The notes under the pieces are model-generated. The model searched no databases and was not told where the DNA came from. It saw only the letters and a program-made list of their open reading frames with translations. Positions 33,557 through 41,316 of a stretch of DNA of 64,000 nt are shown piece by piece. The number at the start of each line of letters is the position of its first letter. The first letter of the stretch is position 1. A program made the position numbers and the translations under genes. Source of the DNA: Ramlibacter tataouinensis (GTDB lineage: Bacteria; Pseudomonadota; Gammaproteobacteria; Burkholderiales; Burkholderiaceae_C); the NCBI RefSeq assembly GCF_001580455.1, contig NZ_CP010951.1:3497001-3561000 (forward strand), written 5' to 3'.

Positions 33557-36500
33557 TCAAAGGGAGGGTTGGGTGCCGGTTCCCGCGCGCGAGCGCATCA
33601 TGCGCCTTGCCTGCGCCCGTGCCAATCCGTCCCCGACCGCGCTCGCGGCAGGCGCGTGGCCGCCCAGGTGCGCCGCCAGCGACTTGATGGTGGGCAAGCG
33701 GAACATGTCGGTGATCGACACTTCGCGTCCGCAGGCCTCGCGCAATCGCCTTTGCACCTGCACCACCAGCAGCGAATGGCCGCCCAGGTCGAAGAAGTTG
33801 TCGCCGGTGCCCACCTGCGGCAGGCCCAGCACGTCCTGCCAGATCGCGGCAATGGTCACTTCGAGCTCCGACTGCGGCGCCGAGATGGCGGCGCGCGCTG
33901 CGGCCGCTTGCGGTTCCGGCAGGGCGCGGCGGTCGACCTTGCCGTTGGGCGTCATGGGCAGGGCCGGCAACACCAGCACCGCAGCCGGCACCATGATGTC
34001 CGGCAGCTCGCGCGCCAGCGCGCCGCGCAGCGACTCCGGCTGCGGATTCGCGCCCGGCTGCAGCGTGACGTAGGCCAGCAGGCGCTTTTCGCCGGCCGCA
34101 TCCTCGCGCGCGATGGCGACGGCGTCCTTCACGCCGGCTTGCCGCAGCAACAGGCTTTCGATCTCGCCGAGTTCGATGCGGTGGCCCCGGATCTTCACCT
34201 GGTGGTCGATGCGACCGAGGAATTCCAGCGCGCCGTCGCCGTGCCGGCGCACCAGGTCGCCGGTGCGGTACCAGCGCTGCCCCTGCGGGTCGGTGACGAA
34301 GCGCTGCGCGCTCAGCTCGGGCCGCGCCAGGTACTCGCGCGCCACGCCGGCGCCGCCGATCCAGAGCTCGCCCGGCACCAGCGCCGGGCATTCCATGCCC
34401 CAGGGGGTGCGCAGCGACAGGCGGGTGTTGGCGATCGGCTGCCCCAGCGGCACGAAACCGCCCACCTCGCGCAGCTCGCAGGTGCTGGACCAGATCGTGG
34501 TCTCGGTCGGCCCGTACATGTTGAGAAGCTGTCCCGGCACCAGCTCGCGCAGCTGGCGCGCCAGGGTCAAAGGCAGGGCTTCGCCGCCCACCATCAGCGC
34601 GGAAAGCCGCGACAGCGCGGACCGGCCGGCGGCATCGGCCACCAGCATCGAGGCCATCGAAGGCGTGCACTGCAGGTGCGTGACGCCCTCGGCCGCGATC
34701 GTTTCCGGAATCGATACCTGCTGCGCCGCGGGCACGAGGCTGCGCGCCGCTTCCATCAGGTCCTTCAGCTGCGCGAGGTGATCGAGCACCGTCTGGGTGG
34801 CAATGCCGAAATCGACCAGACAGGAAACCTCGTCCACGCCGATGTCGCGCAATTTCGCCACCATGGCCAGGCAGCGCTCGCGCGTTCCGAAGAGGGCGCT
34901 GGTGCCGTAGTAGCGGTTGAACGCATGCTCCAGCAGCGCGTCCATTTCTTCTTCCGACAGCGGCGCCGACTCCATGATCTCGACTGGGCTCTTGCCGTCC
35001 TTGGCGCTGCGCTGCACGAAGGTGGGGAAGGTCCACGCCGCCTGCCGCACCAGGTCCATGGCGCTGCGCAGGTAGTTCTTCATGGGCTGGCGCACCGTCT
35101 CGCGCACGGCGTCCTCGTCATCGCCGACGAAGGTGTGCAGCATCAGCGTGACCTGCGGCCGGCCGGCATGGCCCGCCTGGTGCCAGGCCATGCGATAGAG
35201 CTTCAGCTTGTCCCCGACCTCCTCCACCGTCTGGCCCAGCAGGTGCGTCAGCACATGGCAGCCGAGTTCGCCGGCCTGGCGGAAGGTTTCGGGATTACCC
35301 GCCACCGTCAGCCACACCGGCAGTTCCGGCTGCACCGGCCGCGGCAGCGTGCGCACTTCGACATCCTTGCCGGTGGGGCCGGGGAAGGGCAGGCGCTCGC
35401 CGCGCCACAGCCGCCGCACCACCTCGATGTTGGCCAGCATCTCGTTCTTGCGATTGGCGAAGGCCTGCGGCGCGATGACGAAGTCGTTGGGCTGCCAGCC
35501 GGCGGCGAAGGACACGCCCACCCGTCCCTGCGAGATGTTGTCGACGAAGGCCCACTCCTCGGCGACGCGGATCGGGTGGTGCAGGGGCAGCACGCAACTG
35601 CCCGCACGGATCTTGATCTGCGTGGTGGCCGCGGCGATCGCGGCGCTGGTGACGGCCGGATTCGGGTACAGGCCGCCGAAGGCATGGAAGTGCCGCTCCG
35701 GCGTCCAGACGGCGGCGAAGCCGTTACGGTCCGCGTACTTCGCGCCTTCCATCAGCAGCCGGTAGCGCTCGCTGGCGTTCGATTCGTGGTCGCTCGCAAA
35801 GTAGAACAGGCTGAACTCCGTCGTGCCGGCGGCGGCCCGGGCCTGGTTCGAATGCAGCACCACCGTGAAGCCGCGCGCCAGCGTCCAGCACAGCTCGAGC
35901 ACGGAGATGTCGAAGGACAGGCTGGTGACGGCCAGCCAGCGTCCCGGCGGCTCGTGCGCGATGCGCGGGTCCATGCCCGCGAAGAAGTTCATCACGTTGC
36001 GATGCGTCACCACCACGCCCTTGGGCTTGCCGGTGGAGCCGGAGGTGTAGATCACGTAGGCGGCGCCGTCGGGATCGAAGTCCGGCAGGGCGGCACTCCC
36101 CTTGCCTGCAGCGCCGTCGCCGCCGGGCGCATCGAGCAGCAAGGCGCGGTCCGCGGCGATCGGGACGCTGCGCGCCAGCTCCGAGGTGGTGACCACGAAC
36201 CGGGTGCCCGAGTCCTGGACCATGAACGCGATGCGCTCGGCCGGATACTCGGGGTCCAGCGGCAGGTAGGCCGCACCGGCCTTCATCACGGCCAGCAGGC
36301 TGACCACCAGTTCCGGTGAGCGCTCCAGGCACAGGCCTACGATGTCGCCGCGGCGAACGCCGCGGCCGGCCAGCCGCATCGCCAGCGCGGTGGCGCGCTC
36401 GTCCAGGCTGCGATACGACAAGGCCTCGCCCTGGCAGCGCAGCGCGATCGCCTCCGGCGTGCGGGCGGCCTGGGCGGCGATCGCCTGGTGCACGCCGACT

Positions 36501-38119
36501 TGTTCTGCCTCGGGCGCCTGCGTGGCATTGAGCGCGGCCAGCAGCTTCGCATCGTCGTCGGGCAGCAATGGCAGCGCGGACAGCGCTTCGGCGCCTGCAT
36601 CGAAGGCCGCCAGCCAGCTGCCCAGCTGCACCGCCATCTGGCCCAGCGTGCCCTCGTCGAACGCGGCTCCGGGCGCCACGAGTTCAAGGCCGCCTGGGCG
36701 CGAGGCCGCCAGCACCAACTCGAGTCCAGCCGCCGGTGCGATGCCCGGATCGGCCGCCAAACCGACGCGAACGCCGGCCAGCGGCGGATGCCTGTCGCCC
36801 AGGCGCAGGGGCAGGTCGCGCGGGCAGGGGCCGGCGCGGCGCGCCGCTTCGAGCTGCGCCTGCGCCGCCGAGGCCAGCCGCGCCGTGGCATCGGAAGCGC
36901 CGGACGACAGGTTCAAGACGACCCAGGGCTGCAACCAGGGTTCCAGGTCGGCCGCCTGCCGCGTCAGGCCCTCGTCGCAATACAGCAGCGAGACCTGCTC
37001 CTGTCCGGTGATGGCCGACAGCCAGGCAGCGAAGCCGGCGAGCGTGCCGGCGCCGAACGCGCCGGCGACGCGCGCGCGGGACGGCGCCTGCGCTTCGGTG
37101 GCAGCGGCGCGCTGGCGCGGCTGCGGCAGTTCCAGCGGCGCCAGCGCGGACAGCACCCGGCGCCAGTGGCGTTCGCCCTGGGCGACGCGTGGCGCGCAGG
37201 CGTCCAGCTGGTCGCGCTCGCGCCCGTCCAGCGCCGGCAAGCGCTCGCCCGCTTGCGGCAGCGCATGCACCGCCCGGCCGTCGATCTCGGACAGGCCCTC
37301 CAGTGCGATGGCGCCTTCGGCGGTGGCGACCTGCAGCGAATCCGGCGTCGCGGCGATCACGGTTCCGGCCGCGGCCGAGACGGCGGGCTGGACGCTGGCG
37401 CTGCGAACGAGCAGCAGCCGGTCCCCCAGCCGGACCTTGGCCCGGCCCAGCGGATTGGCATAGGCGCCGAAATCCAGCGCGCGCACCATGGCCGCGAGTT
37501 CCCGCGCCGGCCGCTGGAAGTCGAGCGTGCCCAGCGCAGCAGGCCGCTGGTCGCGCGCGAAGTAGCTGCGGCCTCCGGCCTGTTCGCGCAGCGCGAGTTC
37601 GCCACGGGCCAGTTCGCCCACCATTTCGACGAAGCTGGCCAGTCCCGCTTCATAGCAGCGCGCATTCAGGCCCAATGCCGTGTCGTCGGGCAGCACCGGG
37701 AACACCAGCTGCCTGGCGATGCGGCCGGCGTCGGGCACCTCGGTCATCTCGTGCCAGGTGACGCCGTGCGCGGACTCGCCTGCCATCAGCGCCCAGGACG
37801 TCGCGTTCAGTCCTGCGTAGCGCGGCAGCGGCCCATCGTGGAAATTGAGCGCGAGCCGGCGCGCGCGCGCCAGGGTGTCACGGTCGATCATCCGCAGGTT
37901 GGCAACGCTGAAGAGATAGTCGAACTCGGCGGGCGGCAGCCGGATGGCCGTATCCGGATCGATGCGCACCGCCTCGATGCCGGCGGCTTTCGCATGCGCC
38001 AGAACCTCGTCGTTCGCGCTGGCCACCAGCCGCGCCGTGTGGCCCGCTTCCAGCCAGGCCTGCAGGCAGCGAACCAGCAGGCTGCCGTCGCCCACGAATG
38101 CAGCACTCGTACTGCTCAT
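33557..38119 (-). CDS. NRPS with formyltransferase and A-domain-embedded luciferase-like monooxygenase
   Basis: 1520 aa. Residues 1-300 are formyltransferase-like, with Asn92, His94 (NFHDGPLPRYAG) and Asp130 matching the Fmt catalytic set. About 330-545 resembles the second half of a condensation domain with no HHxxxDG. An adenylation domain follows (YTSGSTGKPKG from Tyr691), interrupted after core A4 by a roughly 360-residue LLM domain of MupA/Atu3671 type (about 765-1125: FYFASDHES, WTPERHFHAFGGLYPNP, GRVGVSFAAGWQPNDF). The A domain then resumes (MYGPTETTIW, YRTGDLV). The PCP is GGHSL with Ser1449. By alignment to GrsA I read the specificity code as DILQMGMIW, near remembered glycine codes. 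It probably loads glycine and passes it to the PKS. Confidence 0.92.
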   Translation of the reverse strand: MSSTSAAFVGDGSLLVRCLQAWLEAGHTARLVASANDEVLAHAKAAGIEAVRIDPDTAIRLPPAEFDYLFSVANLRMIDRDTLARARRLALNFHDGPLPRYAGLNATSWALMAGESAHGVTWHEMTEVPDAGRIARQLVFPVLPDDTALGLNARCYEAGLASFVEMVGELARGELALREQAGGRSYFARDQRPAALGTLDFQRPARELAAMVRALDFGAYANPLGRAKVRLGDRLLLVRSASVQPAVSAAAGTVIAATPDSLQVATAEGAIALEGLSEIDGRAVHALPQAGERLPALDGRERDQLDACAPRVAQGERHWRRVLSALAPLELPQPRQRAAATEAQAPSRARVAGAFGAGTLAGFAAWLSAITGQEQVSLLYCDEGLTRQAADLEPWLQPWVVLNLSSGASDATARLASAAQAQLEAARRAGPCPRDLPLRLGDRHPPLAGVRVGLAADPGIAPAAGLELVLAASRPGGLELVAPGAAFDEGTLGQMAVQLGSWLAAFDAGAEALSALPLLPDDDAKLLAALNATQAPEAEQVGVHQAIAAQAARTPEAIALRCQGEALSYRSLDERATALAMRLAGRGVRRGDIVGLCLERSPELVVSLLAVMKAGAAYLPLDPEYPAERIAFMVQDSGTRFVVTTSELARSVPIAADRALLLDAPGGDGAAGKGSAALPDFDPDGAAYVIYTSGSTGKPKGVVVTHRNVMNFFAGMDPRIAHEPPGRWLAVTSLSFDISVLELCWTLARGFTVVLHSNQARAAAGTTEFSLFYFASDHESNASERYRLLMEGAKYADRNGFAAVWTPERHFHAFGGLYPNPAVTSAAIAAATTQIKIRAGSCVLPLHHPIRVAEEWAFVDNISQGRVGVSFAAGWQPNDFVIAPQAFANRKNEMLANIEVVRRLWRGERLPFPGPTGKDVEVRTLPRPVQPELPVWLTVAGNPETFRQAGELGCHVLTHLLGQTVEEVGDKLKLYRMAWHQAGHAGRPQVTLMLHTFVGDDEDAVRETVRQPMKNYLRSAMDLVRQAAWTFPTFVQRSAKDGKSPVEIMESAPLSEEEMDALLEHAFNRYYGTSALFGTRERCLAMVAKLRDIGVDEVSCLVDFGIATQTVLDHLAQLKDLMEAARSLVPAAQQVSIPETIAAEGVTHLQCTPSMASMLVADAAGRSALSRLSALMVGGEALPLTLARQLRELVPGQLLNMYGPTETTIWSSTCELREVGGFVPLGQPIANTRLSLRTPWGMECPALVPGELWIGGAGVAREYLARPELSAQRFVTDPQGQRWYRTGDLVRRHGDGALEFLGRIDHQVKIRGHRIELGEIESLLLRQAGVKDAVAIAREDAAGEKRLLAYVTLQPGANPQPESLRGALARELPDIMVPAAVLVLPALPMTPNGKVDRRALPEPQAAAARAAISAPQSELEVTIAAIWQDVLGLPQVGTGDNFFDLGGHSLLVVQVQRRLREACGREVSITDMFRLPTIKSLAAHLGGHAPAASAVGDGLARAQARRMMRSRAGTGTQPSL

Positions 38120-38182
38120 CTTCGAAAGTGCCTTTCCACGCGGTACGCCGCAATGCTAGATGCGAAGAAGCAGTCGTCCAAT

Positions 38183-38878
38183 CTATGACGCCCTGCTCAG
38201 TTGCTTAATGTCCATGGCCGATTTGCAGCGCGCCTGGCGCAGTTGCAATGGATCGCGCAAGGCGCCGCCCATGACGAGGGCCATGGCGCAGTCGTCGAAG
38301 GGCCGCAGGATCCAGCCGCCAGCGCTCCGGCGGCCGTCTTCCGTGCGGATGTCGAAGCGTCCCTGGGGTCCGGGCGAGATGGCGACCCGGGCGTTGCCTT
38401 CCGCCAGCCCCGTGCCCCAGGCTTTCCAGAACGCCTCGAGCAGCGCCCATGATTCGAAGAAGCCGCGCGCCTCGCCCGGCGCAGATACGACGAAGGGGGC
38501 GAGCAGTTCCGGGTCGGCCCGGCGCATGTCGATCGCCTCGACGTCAATGCCGACCGGGCCGGCGAGCGTGAGCGCACAGGCAGTTGCCTGCCGGCTGCGC
38601 GAATTGCTGACATTCAGCCGCGGCTCACCCGCAACGCCAGGCTTGCCCTGGGCGTCGTGCGTCAGCCGCAGGGACGAAGGAGGGCGGCCCGAAACGCCCG
38701 CGATCAGGGACCGCAGCAAGGCATGCGCGAGAACGTAGGACAGCCGGTCGGCCTCGACGCGAAAGCCATGCGCCCGCGCGAGTTCGCCGGGGTCCAGCCA
38801 GCCAGCCAGTTCGAGCCAGTCATCGGGACACAGGTCGGCGGTGCGGGCATAGGCGACATGGACTTCAGGCACTGGCAT
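38183..38878 (-). CDS. Sfp-type 4'-phosphopantetheinyl transferase
   Basis: 231 aa, the length of Sfp enzymes. Core motifs: GIDVEAID (Mg2+-binding Asp and Glu) and FESWALLEAFWKAWG (the W...EA..K helix with the catalytic Glu and Lys). The upstream CoA-contact motif reads LNVSNSR rather than the usual N[LV]SHS, so the typical His is Asn. It transfers phosphopantetheine from CoA to the carrier-protein serines, here most likely PCP Ser1449 and ACP Ser1743 of the adjacent synthases. It lies 63 bases upstream of the NRPS gene and overlaps the small gene before it by 14 bases, so it is co-transcribed with the cluster. Confidence 0.88.
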   Translation of the reverse strand: MPVPEVHVAYARTADLCPDDWLELAGWLDPGELARAHGFRVEADRLSYVLAHALLRSLIAGVSGRPPSSLRLTHDAQGKPGVAGEPRLNVSNSRSRQATACALTLAGPVGIDVEAIDMRRADPELLAPFVVSAPGEARGFFESWALLEAFWKAWGTGLAEGNARVAISPGPQGRFDIRTEDGRRSAGGWILRPFDDCAMALVMGGALRDPLQLRQARCKSAMDIKQLSRAS

Positions 38879-39116
38879 GGGGGCGCTCCGACTCCCCTCC
38901 CATGGCCGGTGGCCGGCTCCGCTCGGTGTTGCTCAGGCAGCGCCACGCGCGGTTGGTGCGAACGATGGCTTCGGCCCATGCCTGGCACGCTTGCGCGCGC
39001 TCCCGGCTGCCCGGCGGGTAGGACTCCATCTGCTGTCGTGCCGCACGTTCCCGCTCGATCGAGTTCGCATACAGCGCCGCCGCATCCTTGGTATCCAGGT
39101 CAATGTTGGATTGCAT
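38865..39116 (-). CDS. small charged protein, first gene of the NRPS/PKS operon
   Basis: 83 aa. The start is supported by AGGAGG 9 bases before ATG 39116. The sequence is hydrophilic and probably helical (SIERERAARQQMESYPPGSR, AQACQAWAEAIVRTNRAWR), with a disordered Ser/Pro/Arg-rich end; no signal peptide or membrane helix. It overlaps the phosphopantetheinyl transferase start by 14 bases, suggesting translational coupling. I do not recognise it. It is too short for a carrier protein and lacks a GxDS-type attachment motif. A chaperone-like or regulatory partner, in the manner of MbtH, is possible but it is not MbtH-like in sequence. Confidence 0.7.
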   Translation of the reverse strand: MQSNIDLDTKDAAALYANSIERERAARQQMESYPPGSRERAQACQAWAEAIVRTNRAWRCLSNTERSRPPAMGGESERPHASA

Positions 39117-39212
39117 TTCCGTTTGCCTCCTGCAAGCTGGTGAATACTGCGTCAGCCGCCAACTCATCCGGGTGTCAAAACACAAGAGACGAACCCGTCC
39201 TACAGGGGGTCC

Positions 39213-39226
39213 TTGACCCGGATCAA
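39213..39226. promoter_or_regulatory. FNR/CRP-family-like box upstream of the NRPS/PKS operon
   Basis: TTGACCCGGATCAA: two half-sites around four bases, one base away from the FNR-type consensus TTGAT-N4-ATCAA. Its centre is about 103 bases upstream of the first gene of the biosynthetic operon (ATG 39116), and it overlaps the stop of the GH5 gene. It can only serve the minus-strand operon. No convincing -10 element was found at the matching distance. Confidence 0.4.
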
Positions 39227-40305
39227 TCCAGCAGCGCGCGGCGTATCGGCTCGACCCAATCGCCGGACTTGGGCGAGTACATGCCGAAGGAGGGCGATGC
39301 GAACTCCCAATAGGCCCAGCCGATCCCGCGCCGCTCGGCTTCGTCGCGCACGATGCGCGCGTAGGCCTCACGCGACTTGATGTCGGCCTTCTCGTAGGTG
39401 CCGAACTCGCCCAGGTGGACCGGGTAGCCGCTGGATTCGTTCCAGCGGCGCGCCTTGTCCAGCGCATCGACGATCATCTTGCGGTCCGCGTCGCTGCAGC
39501 AGGTCGGTCCCTGCGGGAACTGCGGCATGAAATCCGCGCCCTGGTGCGTGAAGGGGAAGGGATCGTAGTTGTGGATTGCAACAATGATGTTGCGGTCACG
39601 CGGCAGGCGCAGCCTGGACAACTCATGGATCGAATTCCACTCGCCGGGCCCGATGATCACCGTGCGCGTGGGGTTGGTCTTGCGCACTTCGGCCAGCACC
39701 TTCACCGACAGGGTGTTCCAGGCCTCCCCGTTCAGGCGCCCGTGCGGTTCGTTGAGCAGCTCGAAGATCAGCTTGGGCGGGCGGTCCTTGTAGCGCGCGG
39801 CGAGCTGCCGCCACATGTTGACCAGGCGCACGTCGAGGACCTCGGGGTCGACGGCGAATTCATTGTGGTGCAGCTTGTCGCTGGAGATCTGCGTGTAGTG
39901 ATGCAGGTCCAGGATCACATAGAAGCCGCGTGCCAGCAGCGCGTCCACGATGCTGTCCACGCGCCGGGCGAAGGCCTCGTTGATGGCGGCATCCGCCGTC
40001 GGCGCGGCGTTATTGCTCCAGCGCACCGGGAGGCGCACCGTCGTGAAGGTGCCGGCCATCTTGTCGATGTAGGCCGGATCGAACTTGACGCCCCAGTCGC
40101 CTTCGCGCGGCGCGTCGAGCATATTGCCGAGGTTGATGCCGCGGCCGAGGCTGCGGGCCATGTTGCAGGTCTGCGGCGTCACCGCCGCGCACGACTGTAC
40201 GGTGCCGCTGCGTGCATCGCCCCGGCCCTGCTGCGCATGGAGCTGGAACGGCAGCACGAGCGCGAGCAACGCGGCGGAAAGGCAGGTCGTGGGATGCATT
40301 GTCAT
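39223..40305 (-). CDS. secreted glycoside hydrolase family 5 endoglucanase-like protein
   Basis: 360 aa from ATG 40305 (ATG 40299 also possible), with a signal peptide ending around LHAQQ. GH5 hallmarks: LGRGINLGNMLDAP near the N-terminus, acid/base Glu186 in FELLNEPHG, nucleophile Glu300 in HLGEFGTY, and a WAYWEF tryptophan motif near the end. It hydrolyses beta-1,4-type glucans or related polymers in the periplasm or outside the cell. It is divergently placed from the exopolysaccharide locus (210 bp between starts), so it may trim or release that polymer, as cellulases do in cellulose operons (inference). Confidence 0.88.
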   Translation of the reverse strand: MTMHPTTCLSAALLALVLPFQLHAQQGRGDARSGTVQSCAAVTPQTCNMARSLGRGINLGNMLDAPREGDWGVKFDPAYIDKMAGTFTTVRLPVRWSNNAAPTADAAINEAFARRVDSIVDALLARGFYVILDLHHYTQISSDKLHHNEFAVDPEVLDVRLVNMWRQLAARYKDRPPKLIFELLNEPHGRLNGEAWNTLSVKVLAEVRKTNPTRTVIIGPGEWNSIHELSRLRLPRDRNIIVAIHNYDPFPFTHQGADFMPQFPQGPTCCSDADRKMIVDALDKARRWNESSGYPVHLGEFGTYEKADIKSREAYARIVRDEAERRGIGWAYWEFASPSFGMYSPKSGDWVEPIRRALLD

Positions 40306-40515
40306 CGGCAAATTCTGTCCGCGTGGCTCGCCGAATTCGGCGCCGGGCTACAGCTTGCGGCCTTTTCCTACACCCGGAAACGACCTGAGGCGCGAGCACG
40401 ATCTGCCGCAGTTTTTTGGCGCGGAAGTCCTACAACCAAAGCGCAGCGATTCCCACACTCACGGCAACGAGCGCCTTCGTACATTGAATCCGATGAGCCA
40501 CTGATCCCTCTCACC

Positions 40516-41316
40516 GTGAAGTCTTCGACCAGCGCCACGATTCAACAACAAGCAGCACCGGACGCCGATCAATTCCTGAAGATCGCGGCATCGGGTGTGA
40601 GCGTGACCCGCCACGAGCAGCTGTGGCGCTGGCTGCGCGGAGACGTGCAGCGCTGGCTGCCGCACCAGGCCATGATGGTCGGCTGGGGCGACTTCGGCGC
40701 GGGCGCCTTCCGATTCGATCTGCTGTCCAGCCTGCCGGGCCTGCGTACGCACGACTGGACCGAAGCGTCGATGTCGCCATTGGTCGGGTACTTCCGCGAC
40801 TGCTGGGTGGCCGCGCAGCAACAGCCATGCATCGTCGATGCGAGCCTGTGCGGCGAATTGGTGCGCAGCCGCGGCGATGGCCTGCCGGCCGACGCGCTGT
40901 TGGGCATGAAGACCGCGCTGGTGCACGGCATCCCGCGCGGCCAGGAGGCCGAACGCGTGTTCATCGCCTTCAGCCGCGAGGACCCCTTGCCGTGCGGCGC
41001 AGGGCTGGCGCTGAAACTCCTGCTTCCATTCATCGATACGGCGTTACGACAGATGCCGCCCGCCCCGATGCGCCGCGCATCATCCGCGAGCGATGATTCA
41101 AGCAAGCATGCGCTGCGCGCCGCCGCCCTCAGCGAGCGCGAGCGGCAGATCATGGCGTGGGTCGCCATGGGCAAGACCAATCCGGAGATCGGGATGATCC
41201 TGGACATCAGCGAGTTCACCGTCAAGAACCACATGAAGAGCATTTTCAGCAAGCTGGACGTGACGAACCGCGCGCAAGCAGTAGCCAGGCTGGAGAGGAT
41301 GAGTGCCCATGCCTGA
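40516..41316 (+). CDS. LuxR-family regulator of exopolysaccharide genes (EpsA-like)
   Basis: 266 aa from GTG 40516. The upstream open frame is long but has no coding character and no better start. The N-terminal 190 residues match no standard sensor strongly. The C-terminus is a LuxR helix-turn-helix (LSERERQIMAWVAMGKTNPEIG, then ISEFTVKNHMKSIFSKLDVTNRAQAV). The overall layout and its place before the initiating transferase match EpsA-type regulators of eps/PEP-CTERM loci. The stop overlaps the next start. The 210-bp region upstream holds TTTCC-N7-GGAAA (40364-40380) and a repeated TCCTACAMCC (40366, 40428), which may be operator elements. Confidence 0.78.
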   Translation: MKSSTSATIQQQAAPDADQFLKIAASGVSVTRHEQLWRWLRGDVQRWLPHQAMMVGWGDFGAGAFRFDLLSSLPGLRTHDWTEASMSPLVGYFRDCWVAAQQQPCIVDASLCGELVRSRGDGLPADALLGMKTALVHGIPRGQEAERVFIAFSREDPLPCGAGLALKLLLPFIDTALRQMPPAPMRRASSASDDSSKHALRAAALSERERQIMAWVAMGKTNPEIGMILDISEFTVKNHMKSIFSKLDVTNRAQAVARLERMSAHA

